Below, one piece after another: positions 28,035 through 36,946 of a stretch of 64,000 nucleotides of DNA (positions within the stretch are counted from its first letter, which is position 1; each line of letters begins with the position of its first letter). Position numbers and translations under genes: made by a program. The notes beneath the pieces were generated by a model. The model was not told the DNA's origin. It did no database searches and saw only the letters and a program-made list of their open reading frames with translations. The DNA comes from Isosphaera sp. (GTDB lineage Bacteria; Planctomycetota; Planctomycetia; Gemmatales; Gemmataceae). The stretch lies in the NCBI GenBank assembly GCA_013822345.1, contig PNKH01000028.1, forward strand, positions 1 to 64,000, given 5' to 3'.

Positions 28035-29216
28035 ATGCCCTCCCCCGGCCTCCGGCTCGCCGCAGCCCTCACCCTCCTTGCCGCGGCCCCGGCCCCGGCC
28101 GACGACGCCGCGAAGCGGCGCCCGACCACCTTCGCCGTCGTCTACAACCAGGGGTACGCCGGCGACCACCTGCCGGCGGAACCCGAGCCGTTCGAGAAGC
28201 TCGTCGCGGCCGCCAAGGCCGCCCACTTCACCGTCATCCTCTGCCCGTACGAGCCGTGGCGGGCGGATGTCTGCAAGAAGCACGGGGTCAAGCTGTTCGT
28301 CGACCTCGTGGCCCCGAAGCACCACGTCTACAAGGCCCCGGACGAGGCGAAGAAGCTGTGCGAGAGCCTCAAGGGGAACGAGGTCGTGTACGGCTACCAC
28401 CTGTGGAGCGACAACATCACCGACGCGACCGTCGCCGGCCGGACCCGGGACGCGAAGAACGTCCGCGAGTGGGACCCGACGCACCCGGTGTACGTCGGCA
28501 CCACGGCGATGAACCGCATCGGCCGGGTCGAGGGGCCGGACGTGTTCGGGTACTACGACTTCCACTGGAAGCGCGGCGGGCACTGGGAGCACCTGACCAA
28601 GGCCCGCGGCCTGGCCGAGGCGAAAAAGGTGCCGTTCCTCCGGTACGACGACGCCACCTCGGGGATCGTCGGCAAGGGGAACGTGAACCGCGTCGGGTAC
28701 ACGTTCGCCACCTCGGTCCCGTTCGGGTTGAAGGGCTACCTGTACCACTACGCCGGCCCCGTCATCGACCCGAAGACGTTCGCCCTCACCCCGCTCGGCG
28801 AGGACGTGAAGAAGGTGAACGCCCGGTTCGCCGCGGTCGGCGACGAGCTGATGAAGGTCGGGGTGTCGTCGGCCGTGTACTCGACGCCGATCACGAAGTC
28901 GGCGAAGAACGACCCGGTCCCGGCGGGGGTGCCGGCCGGGCTGACCGCGGTGCCGGCCGACCACTGGTTCCGGGTCGCCGCCGGCGAGGTGCTGGTCGGC
29001 CAGTTCGCCGACGCCGAGAAGCGTGACGTCTTGGTGTTCGCGAACCACAACCCGTACGAGTCGCAGGCCGTGAGGCTGGAGGTGCCGGGCGGGGCGAAGT
29101 CGGCCGAGGTGTTCGACCGGGCGGCGCGGAAGTGGGCGCCGCTGAAGCCGGACGGCAAGGCGTTCAAGTTCCAGGTCGAGGACTACGGGGTCGAGCTGGT
29201 CCGCCTGGTGCGGTGA
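28035..29216 (+). CDS. Secreted hypothetical protein, possible TIM-barrel enzyme
   Basis: 393 residues with a signal sequence (residues about 5-22, cleavage after PADD-like region). The body alternates strands and helices; VILCPYEPWRADVCKKHGVK, NEVVYGYHLWSDNITD and VFGYYDFHWKRGGHWEHL fit a glycoside-hydrolase-like barrel. A C-terminal beta domain (residues about 310-393) follows. No catalytic pair could be assigned with confidence. It is flanked by a methyltransferase remnant upstream and a hairpin terminator downstream. Confidence 0.65.
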   Translation: MPSPGLRLAAALTLLAAAPAPADDAAKRRPTTFAVVYNQGYAGDHLPAEPEPFEKLVAAAKAAHFTVILCPYEPWRADVCKKHGVKLFVDLVAPKHHVYKAPDEAKKLCESLKGNEVVYGYHLWSDNITDATVAGRTRDAKNVREWDPTHPVYVGTTAMNRIGRVEGPDVFGYYDFHWKRGGHWEHLTKARGLAEAKKVPFLRYDDATSGIVGKGNVNRVGYTFATSVPFGLKGYLYHYAGPVIDPKTFALTPLGEDVKKVNARFAAVGDELMKVGVSSAVYSTPITKSAKNDPVPAGVPAGLTAVPADHWFRVAAGEVLVGQFADAEKRDVLVFANHNPYESQAVRLEVPGGAKSAEVFDRAARKWAPLKPDGKAFKFQVEDYGVELVRLVR

Positions 29217-29220
29217 CGTG

Positions 29221-29252
29221 GTCGGGGGCCGCCAGGGAGGGCGGCCCCCGAC
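29221..29252. terminator. Bidirectional hairpin between convergent genes
   Basis: Perfect 13-bp stem GTCGGGGGCCGCC with a 6-nt loop, located between the stops of the 393-aa gene and the convergent glutathione peroxidase gene. No T-tract, so it may work with Rho or simply block read-through. Confidence 0.6.
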
Positions 29253-29257
29253 ACGAG

Positions 29258-29764
29258 TCATGCCCCCGGTTCGCCGAGCAACTCTTCGATCCGCCGGCGG
29301 AGCCGCCTCGGCGGGGTCAGCGCGCTGTACCGGCCGACCACCTCGCCGGCCCGGCTCACCAGGAACTTCGCGAAGTTCCACTTGATCGACCGGGTCCACA
29401 GGAACCCGCGGCGGGCCGCCTTCAGGTGGCGGTACAAGGGGTGGGCGTTCGGGCCGTTCACGTCGACCTTGGCGAACACCGGGAACGTCACGTCGTACTT
29501 CGTCGAGCAGAACTGTCGGATGTCGGCCTCGGTGCCCGGCTCCTGGGACAGGAACTGGTTGCACGGGAACCCGAGGACGACCAGGCCGCGGTCCTTGTAC
29601 TCCCGGTACAGGGCTTCGAGCCCGGCGTACTGCGGGGTGAACCCGCACCGGCTGGCGACGTTCACCACCAGCAGAACCTTCCCGCGGTACTCGGCCAGGG
29701 TGCGGGTGGTGCCGTCGAGGGCGGTCACCGGGAGGTCGTAGATTTCGGCCGCGGTCGTTGGCAT
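29258..29764 (-). CDS. Glutathione peroxidase family protein
   Basis: 168 residues. The peroxidatic cysteine is C40 in NVASRCGFT, with Q70 (in FPCNQF) and W129/N130 (IKWNF) completing the conserved tetrad. It is the Cys type, so thioredoxin is the likely reductant. No signal peptide, hence cytoplasmic peroxide or lipid-peroxide detoxification. ATG 29764 is used; an in-frame GTG one codon upstream exists. A TATAAA box lies about 10 nt before the ATG, too close for a normal leader, so leaderless transcription is possible. Confidence 0.93.
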   Translation of the reverse strand: MPTTAAEIYDLPVTALDGTTRTLAEYRGKVLLVVNVASRCGFTPQYAGLEALYREYKDRGLVVLGFPCNQFLSQEPGTEADIRQFCSTKYDVTFPVFAKVDVNGPNAHPLYRHLKAARRGFLWTRSIKWNFAKFLVSRAGEVVGRYSALTPPRRLRRRIEELLGEPGA

Positions 29765-29899
29765 CACGTCTCGTTTATAGCCGCCCCGCTTCGCGGCGGA
29801 AAGTCGTGCTACGGTTCACGGCGTGCCGGCGGCCGCCGCCCCCGGTCGGGGCTTGGCGGGCCGGCGGGTCACGAACCCGTATCGCGAAAGGGGACTGTC

Positions 29900-30367
29900 A
29901 TGGCGAGCGGAACCACCGCCGCGCGGGCCGAGGTCGGGGGGTCGTTCGTGGAGAAGTTCGGGGCGCAGGCCCCGAAGGTGATGATCGGGGCGGCGGTGCT
30001 CGGGCTGGTCGCGGTCTTCCTGCCGGCGGTGACGGTGAGCATCGCCGCCCTGAACGTCTCGGAGTCGGTGTCGGCGGTGCAGGCGTGGCAGGGGAAGCTC
30101 GGCCTGGTGGCGTACGTCGGGGTCGGGGTGCTGGCCGGGCTGATGCTGAAGGGGCCGGCGGCCCGGCCGAAGGTGCTGGCGTGCGTGATCGCCGCCGGGG
30201 TCGCCCTGGTGCTGGCCGTGTGGCTGCTGGTGAGCGCGGGGAACGTGGCCGGGAGCATGATGGGGGCGGCGGTGAAGACCGGGTTCGGGGTGTACGTCAA
30301 CGTCCTGGCGGCGGCCGCGCTGGCGGCCGGGGCCGCCCTCCTGGCGAAGCGGGAGAAGCTGTTCTGA
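29900..30367 (+). CDS. Small four-helix membrane protein
   Basis: 155 residues with about four hydrophobic segments (near 28-48, 65-85, 92-115, 125-148) and a KREKLF end. No family was recognised. The ATG at 29900 has AAAGGGG about 8 nt upstream. A longer open frame upstream is not supported by a start site. Confidence 0.6.
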   Translation: MASGTTAARAEVGGSFVEKFGAQAPKVMIGAAVLGLVAVFLPAVTVSIAALNVSESVSAVQAWQGKLGLVAYVGVGVLAGLMLKGPAARPKVLACVIAAGVALVLAVWLLVSAGNVAGSMMGAAVKTGFGVYVNVLAAAALAAGAALLAKREKLF

Positions 30368-30378
30368 CCGCCGCCGCC

Positions 30379-30434
30379 CGGGCCGGAAACGTGAGTGACG
30401 GTCTTGGTCTTCCGTCGCTCACGCGTCCGGCTCG
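30379..30434. repeat. Palindrome family D, copy 2 (imperfect)
   Basis: Arms 30379-30401 and 30412-30434 pair with about four mismatches; the core is GTGAGTGACGG/CCGTCGCTCAC. It lies between convergent genes (membrane protein and EF-P). Confidence 0.7.
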
Positions 30435-30441
30435 CCCCGCG

Positions 30442-31017
30442 TCACTTCCCTTCCTTCACCCGCTTCAGGTACTTCTTGTCCTCGGTCTGGATGACGATCA
30501 GTTCGCCCTCGGTGATGAACGACGGGACCTGCACGACCAGTCCGGTCTCCAGGGTGGCGGCCTTCGTCTGGGCGGCGGCCGTCGCCCCCTTGATCCCCGG
30601 CTCCGTCTCGGTCACCTTCAGCGTCACCGTCTGCGGCAGCTCCATCGACAGCGCCTTGCCGTCGTAGAAGGTGATCTTGACCGGGTCGTTCTCCCGCAGG
30701 AACGGCATCATGTGGCCGACCATGTCGGCCCCGAGGGTGACCGGCTCGAACGTCTCCGCGTCGACGAACACGAAGTCGTCCCCGTCCTTGTACGAGTAGT
30801 TGTAGTCCTTCGTGTCGAGGTACACGACGTCCACCTTGTCGTCCGGGTGGACCCGCTCGTCGGTGATGCTCCCGGTGGTCAGGTTCTTCAGCTTCAGGTA
30901 CAGGATCGCCCGCCAGTTCCCGGGCGTGTTCAGGTCCCGGTCGAGGCAGTAGAACAGCGTCCCGCCCATGTTCAGGACCATGCCCCGCCGGATGTCGATC
31001 ATCTTCGTGGACGCCAT
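30442..31017 (-). CDS. efp: Elongation factor P, PGN-tip variant
   Basis: 191 residues, the normal EF-P length, with the three OB/KOW domains. The C-terminal block ATLETGLVVQVPSFITEGEL and the KRVKE end are typical. The domain I loop that enters the peptidyl-transferase centre reads TPGNWRA, so the position of the modified lysine (34 in E. coli) or arginine is Asn34. EF-P relieves ribosome stalling at polyproline. I recall similar PGN loops in related phyla, so this is likely a lineage variant rather than a defect. ATG 31017 is used; the open frame beyond it is antisense to the next gene. Confidence 0.93.
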   Translation of the reverse strand: MASTKMIDIRRGMVLNMGGTLFYCLDRDLNTPGNWRAILYLKLKNLTTGSITDERVHPDDKVDVVYLDTKDYNYSYKDGDDFVFVDAETFEPVTLGADMVGHMMPFLRENDPVKITFYDGKALSMELPQTVTLKVTETEPGIKGATAAAQTKAATLETGLVVQVPSFITEGELIVIQTEDKKYLKRVKEGK

Positions 31018-31155
31018 TGGAAGCCCTCCGCTGTCGGGCGCTGCGGCCCGGGTGAATGCCGACCAGGTTACCGGTCGTTTTACCACCCGGGGCGGGACGG
31101 GAGAAGGGCGGCCGGTTACACTGCCGCATACCCCGTGCCCCCGCGAGGACCCCCG

Positions 31156-33204
31156 ATGGTCGCGCGCCTGCTGCCCGCGCTGCTCGCCGCCGTGGTCGCC
31201 CTGCCGGCGGCCGCCGACGGCCCGAAGGACAACCTGCCGGACGACGTCCGCCCGATCCCGCCGAAGGGGACCGAGCTGCCGGCCGACGTGAGGGCCGACA
31301 TCAGGAAGGGCCTGGCCGAACTCCAGCAACTCGTCACGGACGCCGGCAAGCACGACCTCCTGCCGGACGTGCAGATCTACGAGAAGGCGGTGCGGTGGGC
31401 GCTCGACTACGACGAGGTGTACGACGGCAAGGCCGGGAAGGACGGCAAGGCTCCGCCGCCCGGCGGGAACGTGAAGAAAGTGCTCGCCGCCGGCCTCGAA
31501 CGGGCGAAGGCGCTGAAGGACGGCAAGACGCCGTGGACGACGCAGACCGGCCCGGTGCTCCGCGGCTACCGGTCGAAGATCGACGGCAGCGTCCAGCCGT
31601 ACTGGCTGGTCGTCCCGAAGGAGTACGACTTCGCGGCGAAGGCGGCGCACCGGCTCGACTTCTGGTGGCACGGCCGCGGGGAGACGCTGAGCGAGGCGAA
31701 CTTCATGGCCAACCCGGCGAACGCGTCGGGGATCATCCCGGCCCCGGGGGCGTTCGTCCTCCACCCCTACGGGCGGTACTGCAACGCGAACAAGTTCGCC
31801 GGCGAGGTGGACACGTTCGAGTGCCTGGAGCACGCGAAGCGGCACTACCGGATCGACGAGTCGCGGCTGGTGGCCCGCGGGTTCAGCATGGGCGGGGCGG
31901 CGTGCTGGCAGTTCGCCACCCACTACCCGACGCTCTGGTGCGCGGCCGCCCCCGGGGCCGGGTTCGCCGAGACGCCGGAGTTCCTGAACGTGTTCCAGAA
32001 CGAGAAGGTCGAGCCGACGTGGTACGAGAAGAAGCTGTGGCACCTGTACAACGCGACCGACTACGCCCAGAACCTGTTCAACCTGCCGACGGTCGCGTAC
32101 AGCGGGGCGGACGACCGGCAGAAGCAGGCGGCCGACGTGATGGCCCGGGAGATGAAGAAGGTCGGCCTCGAACTGACCCACGTCATCGGCCCGAAGACGG
32201 GTCACAGCTACGAGGCGAACGCGAAGGCCGAGGTGAATAGGCGGATCGACCGACTCGTCGAGGAGGGCGTGGGGGGGCGGAGGCCGGAAAAGTTCCGCTT
32301 CGTCACCTACACGCTGCGGTACAACCAGGGGCCGTACGTCGCCGTCCGCGGCCTGGAAAAGCACTGGCAGAAGGCCCGGGTTGAAGGCACTTACAAGGAC
32401 AAAACGTTCGTCCTGAAAACCACAGGCATTACCGAACTCACCGTGTACCACGAGTTCACGCGCCACCCCGGCGTCCTCGACGTCTCTGACGTGAGCGTGG
32501 TTCTCGACACCGACAGGTTCGACGTCCCGTTCGGGAAATTACCCGAGCTGGGCAGCGGGTTGACGTTCCACAAGGCGGACGGGGCGTGGCGCAAAGGGCC
32601 GTCCTCAGACCCGTTCACCAAGGGCGAGCTTCGCAAACTCCCCGGCCTCCAGGGGCCGATCGACGACGCCTTCATGGACCGGTTCGTCATGGTGAAGCCC
32701 GGCGGTAAGGCGATGAACGCGAAGGTCGGGGAGTGGGCCGAGAAGGAGATGAGGCACGCCGTCGATCACTGGCGGAAGCAGTTCCGCGGCGACGCCCCGG
32801 TCAAGAAGGACACCGAGGTCACGGCCGACGACATCGCGACCCGCAACCTCGTCCTGTGGGGCGACCCGCAGAGCAACGCGGTGCTCGCCAAGATCGCCGA
32901 CAAGCTCCCGGTCAAGTGGACCGACAAGGGCGTAGTCGTCGGCGACAAGACGTACGACGCCGCCACCCACGTCCCGGTGCTGATCTACCCGAACCCGCTG
33001 AACCCGAAGCGGTACGTCGTCCTGAACAGCGGGTTCACGTTCCGCGAGTACGACCAGCTCAACAACGCCCGCCAGGTGCCGAAGTTGCCGGACTACGCCG
33101 TGATCGACGTCACCACCCCGCCGAACAGCCGGTACCCCGGGAAGGTCGTCCGGGCCGGGTTCTTCGGCGAGAAGTGGGAACTGCTCCCCGACGACGGGAA
33201 GTGA
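31156..33204 (+). CDS. Secreted alpha/beta hydrolase (prolyl-oligopeptidase/esterase-like)
   Basis: 682 residues with a signal peptide (first about 21 residues). The nucleophile elbow is GFSMGG with Ser244; an oxyanion HGRGE motif precedes it near residue 175, and the likely catalytic His is in KTGHSY near 352. A C-terminal beta-rich region (about 400-680) carries phosphorylase-like WTDKGVVVGDKTY segments. The substrate is unknown; a peptidase or carbohydrate esterase is possible. It is divergent from efp. Confidence 0.75.
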   Translation: MVARLLPALLAAVVALPAAADGPKDNLPDDVRPIPPKGTELPADVRADIRKGLAELQQLVTDAGKHDLLPDVQIYEKAVRWALDYDEVYDGKAGKDGKAPPPGGNVKKVLAAGLERAKALKDGKTPWTTQTGPVLRGYRSKIDGSVQPYWLVVPKEYDFAAKAAHRLDFWWHGRGETLSEANFMANPANASGIIPAPGAFVLHPYGRYCNANKFAGEVDTFECLEHAKRHYRIDESRLVARGFSMGGAACWQFATHYPTLWCAAAPGAGFAETPEFLNVFQNEKVEPTWYEKKLWHLYNATDYAQNLFNLPTVAYSGADDRQKQAADVMAREMKKVGLELTHVIGPKTGHSYEANAKAEVNRRIDRLVEEGVGGRRPEKFRFVTYTLRYNQGPYVAVRGLEKHWQKARVEGTYKDKTFVLKTTGITELTVYHEFTRHPGVLDVSDVSVVLDTDRFDVPFGKLPELGSGLTFHKADGAWRKGPSSDPFTKGELRKLPGLQGPIDDAFMDRFVMVKPGGKAMNAKVGEWAEKEMRHAVDHWRKQFRGDAPVKKDTEVTADDIATRNLVLWGDPQSNAVLAKIADKLPVKWTDKGVVVGDKTYDAATHVPVLIYPNPLNPKRYVVLNSGFTFREYDQLNNARQVPKLPDYAVIDVTTPPNSRYPGKVVRAGFFGEKWELLPDDGK

Positions 33205-33210
33205 CCGGCC

Positions 33211-33271
33211 GAGCGGGGGGCGTGAGCCCCCTGAGCGCCGTGACAACTCAGGGGGCTCACGCCCCCCGCTC
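33211..33271. repeat. Palindrome family G (perfect 25-bp arms)
   Basis: Arms 33211-33235 and 33247-33271, loop 11 nt. The core is GGGGGGCGTGAGCCCCC. It lies between two same-strand secreted-enzyme genes; the right arm ends 12 nt before the next start. Confidence 0.9.
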
Positions 33272-33283
33272 AGGTGAGGAACC

Positions 33284-35077
33284 ATGCCCCGCCCCGTCCG
33301 CGTCGCCCTGTTCTCGCTCCTGGCCGCCGCCGCGGTGGTGACCGGCTACTTCGCTTACGAGCACTACCGCCCAAAGGTCGACCCGCCCGCCGGCCCACCG
33401 ACCCCCGCCCCGGTCGCCGCCAGGCCGCCGGCCAAACTCGTCGTCCTCGTCGTCTTCGACCAACTGCACGGCGACTACCTGGCGAAGTGGGCCGGCCACT
33501 TCGGGCCGGACGGGTTCGAGCGGCTGAAGCGCGAGGGGGTGTGGTACGCCGACGCCCACGTCCCGTACGCCTGCACGTCCACCGGCCCCGGCCACGCCTC
33601 GCTCGTCACCGGCGCCCCGCCGTCCGCCCACGGGATCGTCGAGAACGAGTGGTGGGACCGCGGCCCGGGGGTGAAGGGCCGGGTCTACTGCTGCCAGCCG
33701 ACCCGCGAGTTCCCGCTCGTCCCGCCCCCGCCGAAGCAGGACGGCCCGGCCAGCCGCGGCACCGACCTCGGGTTCAGCCCGGAGCGCCTCCTCGCCGAGA
33801 CCGTCGGCGACCGGCTCAAGGCCGCGACCGGCGGGAAGGGGCGGGTGGTGTCGCTCTCGCTCAAGGACCGGACCGCGGTGCTGATGGGCGGGAAGCGGCC
33901 GGACGCGGTGTACTGCTTCGACACCCGCGACGGGCTGTTCCACACCGGGGCGTACTACCGCGACCAGGCCCACCCGTGGGCCGCCGAGTTCAACGCCGGC
34001 CGGCCGGCCGACCGCTGGTTCGGCCAGGCGTGGGAGCGCGTCCGCCCGGACCTCGACTACGCGAAGGTGACCGGCAACGAGGACGGGGCGGCCGGCGAGG
34101 GGTACGGGCTGAACGACCAGGGCCGGCTGTTCCCGCACCCGTTCAAGGGGAAACTCGCCGCGCCCGGCAAGGGGTACTACGAGGCCCTGGAGTGCTCCCC
34201 GGCCGGGAACGAGCTGCTGCTCGACCTGGCGAAGCGGGCGGTCGCCGGCGAGAAGCTCGGGCAGGGCGAGGCGGCCGACCTCCTGTGCCTGAGCTTCTCG
34301 TCGGTCGACCTCGTCGGGCACCTGTACGGGCCGGACTCGTGGGAGGTGTTCGACATGGTCGTCCGGGCCGACCGGCTCGTCGCCGACCTCCTCGCCTCCC
34401 TCGACGCGACCGTCGGCAAGGACCGGTACGCGGTGGTGCTGTCGGCCGACCACGGGGTCTGCCCGCTGCCCGAGCAGGGGCGGATCCCCGGCGCCCGGCG
34501 GGTGCTGCTGACGGACAAGGCGGGCGAGGACGAGGTGTTCGGCCGGCTCGCGGCGAAGCTGGACGACGCGTTCGGCCGGCACCCGTCCGGCCCGACCCGG
34601 TGGTTCGAGACGGCCGACGCGAGGGAGCACGACCGGGTGTGGCCGTGGGTGTACCTGAACCACGCGGCGCTGGCGGCCCGCGGCCTGGCCCCGGAGGAGG
34701 TGGCGGTCGTGGCCCGGGACTTCCTCGCCGGCCGGGCGTTCGTCGAGGCGGCGTTCACCCGGAAGGACGTGGAGTCCGGGGCGTTCGAGCCCGGCGGCGT
34801 GGGGGCGAAGGTGAGGCTGGCGTACCACCCGGACCGGTGCGGGGACGTGATCGTGGTGCCGAAGCGCGGGGTGCTGGTCACCCGCTACCCGAACGGCACG
34901 ACCCACGGCAGCCCGCACGACTACGACACGCACGTCCCCGTCCTGGCGGCCGGCCCCAACATCCCGGCGCTCGGCCGGAAGGCGGGTATGCTGTCGTCGC
35001 TGGTCGTCGCCCCGATCCTGGCGAAGGCGCTCGGCGTCGACCCGCCGAAGGACGCGGTCGAGAAGGCGCCGTGGTGA
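33284..35077 (+). CDS. Alkaline-phosphatase-superfamily phosphodiesterase/nucleotide pyrophosphatase
   Basis: 597 residues with an N-terminal signal anchor (residues about 4-22) and a Pro-rich linker. The metal and nucleophile motif is STGPGHASL, with the catalytic Thr near 98, preceded by VVFDQLHGDYL. Later metal ligands appear as SSVDLVGHLYGP and SADHGVCPLP, and HDYDTHVP near the C-terminus. These are typical of the type I phosphodiesterase/nucleotide pyrophosphatase branch. It acts outside the cytoplasmic membrane. The gene has AGGTGAGG just upstream of the ATG. Confidence 0.88.
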   Translation: MPRPVRVALFSLLAAAAVVTGYFAYEHYRPKVDPPAGPPTPAPVAARPPAKLVVLVVFDQLHGDYLAKWAGHFGPDGFERLKREGVWYADAHVPYACTSTGPGHASLVTGAPPSAHGIVENEWWDRGPGVKGRVYCCQPTREFPLVPPPPKQDGPASRGTDLGFSPERLLAETVGDRLKAATGGKGRVVSLSLKDRTAVLMGGKRPDAVYCFDTRDGLFHTGAYYRDQAHPWAAEFNAGRPADRWFGQAWERVRPDLDYAKVTGNEDGAAGEGYGLNDQGRLFPHPFKGKLAAPGKGYYEALECSPAGNELLLDLAKRAVAGEKLGQGEAADLLCLSFSSVDLVGHLYGPDSWEVFDMVVRADRLVADLLASLDATVGKDRYAVVLSADHGVCPLPEQGRIPGARRVLLTDKAGEDEVFGRLAAKLDDAFGRHPSGPTRWFETADAREHDRVWPWVYLNHAALAARGLAPEEVAVVARDFLAGRAFVEAAFTRKDVESGAFEPGGVGAKVRLAYHPDRCGDVIVVPKRGVLVTRYPNGTTHGSPHDYDTHVPVLAAGPNIPALGRKAGMLSSLVVAPILAKALGVDPPKDAVEKAPW

Positions 35078-35078
35078 C

Positions 35079-35167
35079 CCGTTCAGCCGCGACGCGGAGT
35101 CCGCGGAGCGGAGCGCGGGCGTCTCCGTCGCGCTCCGCTCCGCGGACTCCGCGTCGCGGCTGAACGG
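35079..35167. repeat. Palindrome family B, copy 2 (perfect 39-bp arms)
   Basis: Arms 35079-35117 and 35129-35167, loop 11 nt. It lies between the convergent phosphodiesterase and PBP4-type genes. Confidence 0.92.
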
Positions 35168-35176
35168 GGGTGTGGT

Positions 35177-36748
35177 TTACGGCCCGTGCTCGTGCAGCAG
35201 CTCGCACAGCTTCCCGAGCACCCTCCCCTCGCGGCCGGTGCCGACGCCCTCCGGCAGCGGCACGTTGTTCACGAACGCCGCGAAGAACAGCCCGGTCCCG
35301 GCCTTCGTCGTCATCGTCCCGGCCAGCGCCTTGCTGGTCAGCACCGACCGCTCGTTCGCCGCGTCGTACCACACCAGCGTCCCGGTCTTGGCGAAGGCCT
35401 TACCGCGGGCCGGGCTGTCGGGCGGCACCACCTCGGCCAGCGTCCCGTCCACCCCGAGCACCGGCAAGGCGTCGCGGTACGCCTCCCACTCCGGCCGCTT
35501 CGCCATCCCCTGCAGGAGCTGCACCGTCGCCCGCGCCGTGACGTGGTCCGCCCGGGCCCCGCCGGCCCCGCCGCCGAACGACACCTGGCTCACGTCCACC
35601 CCGAGGTCCTTCAGGATCTTCCGCTGCTCCCGCAGCCCGGCCTCGGCGGTGGTGTGCCCCTTCGACACCGCCACCAGGCACGGCAGCGTGCTGGCGTACA
35701 GGTTGTGGCTCACCTTCAGCGTCACGGCGACCGCCTCCTTCAGCGGCGGGGAGGTGAACGCCGCCACCTTGGTCAGCTTCGCGTAGCCGTCGCGGGGCGG
35801 GAAGTCGACCCGGTCCGGGCGGAGGACCGGGGCCGCCACCGCCACCCCGGCCCGCCGCAGCGCCTCGACGAACAACGTCCGGGCGACGACCGCCGGCTCG
35901 TCGACCGGGAAGATCCGGACCAGCGGCTTCCCGCCCGCCGGCACCCGCCCGCGGACGGTGAACTGGTTCACCCCCACCTGCCGCAGCTCCAGGGTCACGG
36001 CCGACTTCGCCGGGCCGGTGGCGACGCTCGCGTCCATGTGGTACGCCGCCGACTCCGGGCGGGCGGTCACCCTCGCCGGGTCGCCTTCCTTCTCCCCCGG
36101 CTCGACCACGATGTCCACCACGTTGTCGTTGACCAGGATCGGGGAGACGGCGTCCGGGCCGCTGCCGCTGCCGCGGGTGCGGGCGAACAGCCGGTCGTCG
36201 ACCAGCACCTCGCCGTCGACCCGGGTGACGCCGGCGGCCTTGACCTGCTTGGCCAGGTCGTTCAGGGCGGCGAGCGGGTCGGTGTCGGTCAGTTCCGCCC
36301 CGCCCCCGCTGTTCGCGTAGGTGTGGTCCTTGTCCTTGAAGACGGTCTTCCCGCCCTTCGCCCGCCCGCCGAACGTCAGGTCCCCGGCGGCGACCAGGAT
36401 CAGGTCGCCGCGGAGGGTGCCGTTCGCCCGCACCCCGCGCTCGTAGACGGCGGTCTCGGTGGTGGAGTCCGGGCCGAGGGCGACCAGGGCGGCGGCGCAC
36501 GAGAATAGCTTGGTGACCGACGCCGGGACGAGCAGCGCCTCCGGGTTCCGGGCGTACACCGTGTCGCCGGTCTTCGCGTCGACGACCAGGACGCCCCAGG
36601 TCGCGTGCCGGTAGTCCGGGCCGTCCATGACCGCGTCGAGGTGCCGGGCGAGGTCCGGGTGCTTCGGCCCGGGCGGGGCGGCGGGGGCGGGGAGGACGGC
36701 GAGGGCCGCGAGGAGCGCGGCCGGGATCAGGGTGGGCGCGCGGGGCAC
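35177..36748 (-). CDS. dacB: D-alanyl-D-alanine carboxypeptidase/endopeptidase (PBP4 family)
   Basis: 523 residues from the GTG at 36748, with a signal sequence (residues about 7-24). The class C penicillin-binding motifs are present: S77-x-x-K (ASVTKL), SHN (KVSHNLYAS) and KTG (FAKTGTL) near the C-terminus. PBP4-type enzymes trim peptidoglycan cross-links in the periplasm; finding one supports a murein wall in this planctomycete lineage. A much longer frame upstream is not coding. It is divergent from purA. Confidence 0.9.
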   Translation of the reverse strand: MPRAPTLIPAALLAALAVLPAPAAPPGPKHPDLARHLDAVMDGPDYRHATWGVLVVDAKTGDTVYARNPEALLVPASVTKLFSCAAALVALGPDSTTETAVYERGVRANGTLRGDLILVAAGDLTFGGRAKGGKTVFKDKDHTYANSGGGAELTDTDPLAALNDLAKQVKAAGVTRVDGEVLVDDRLFARTRGSGSGPDAVSPILVNDNVVDIVVEPGEKEGDPARVTARPESAAYHMDASVATGPAKSAVTLELRQVGVNQFTVRGRVPAGGKPLVRIFPVDEPAVVARTLFVEALRRAGVAVAAPVLRPDRVDFPPRDGYAKLTKVAAFTSPPLKEAVAVTLKVSHNLYASTLPCLVAVSKGHTTAEAGLREQRKILKDLGVDVSQVSFGGGAGGARADHVTARATVQLLQGMAKRPEWEAYRDALPVLGVDGTLAEVVPPDSPARGKAFAKTGTLVWYDAANERSVLTSKALAGTMTTKAGTGLFFAAFVNNVPLPEGVGTGREGRVLGKLCELLHEHGP

Positions 36749-36835
36749 GGGTCGGCCTTTCGCTGGGTGTCGGGGGTCACCGGGAGAACACACATGGTAA
36801 CCGGGGGTTGGCGGCGGCGGGAGGGGCCGCCGCCC

Positions 36836-36864
36836 TTGACGCCCCGCGCCGCGCGAACTAGCGT
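36836..36864 (+). promoter_or_regulatory. Sigma-70 promoter of the purA operon
   Basis: TTGACG-N17-TAGCGT, 83 nt upstream of the purA ATG. The same -35 and spacing occur at the tRNA-Arg promoter in this window. Confidence 0.65.
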
Positions 36865-36889
36865 GATGCGGGGTGTCCACGGACCGAGT

Positions 36890-36917
36890 CGCCCGGGCGA
36901 TCGCCCCGGGCGTTTTT
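36890..36917 (+). terminator. Intrinsic terminator in the purA leader (possible attenuator)
   Basis: Hairpin CGCCCGGG-N7-CCCGGGCG followed directly by TTTTT, located between the purA promoter (ending 36864) and the ATG at 36947. The upstream gene is divergent, so the terminator can only act on the purA leader transcript. A short frame covers it (ATG 36866 to TGA 36922, 18 codons), but its ATG lies above the predicted transcription start. Confidence 0.6.
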
Positions 36918-36946
36918 CGTGACCGCCCCACCGAGACGGGACCGCA

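Noticed and set aside
30442-32466. 674-codon frame including EF-P
   Set aside because: Only the last 191 codons are EF-P; the rest is antisense to the hydrolase gene.
36866-36922. 18-codon leader peptide before purA
   Set aside because: Its ATG lies upstream of the predicted transcription start and there is no ribosome site; its codons are those of the hairpin.
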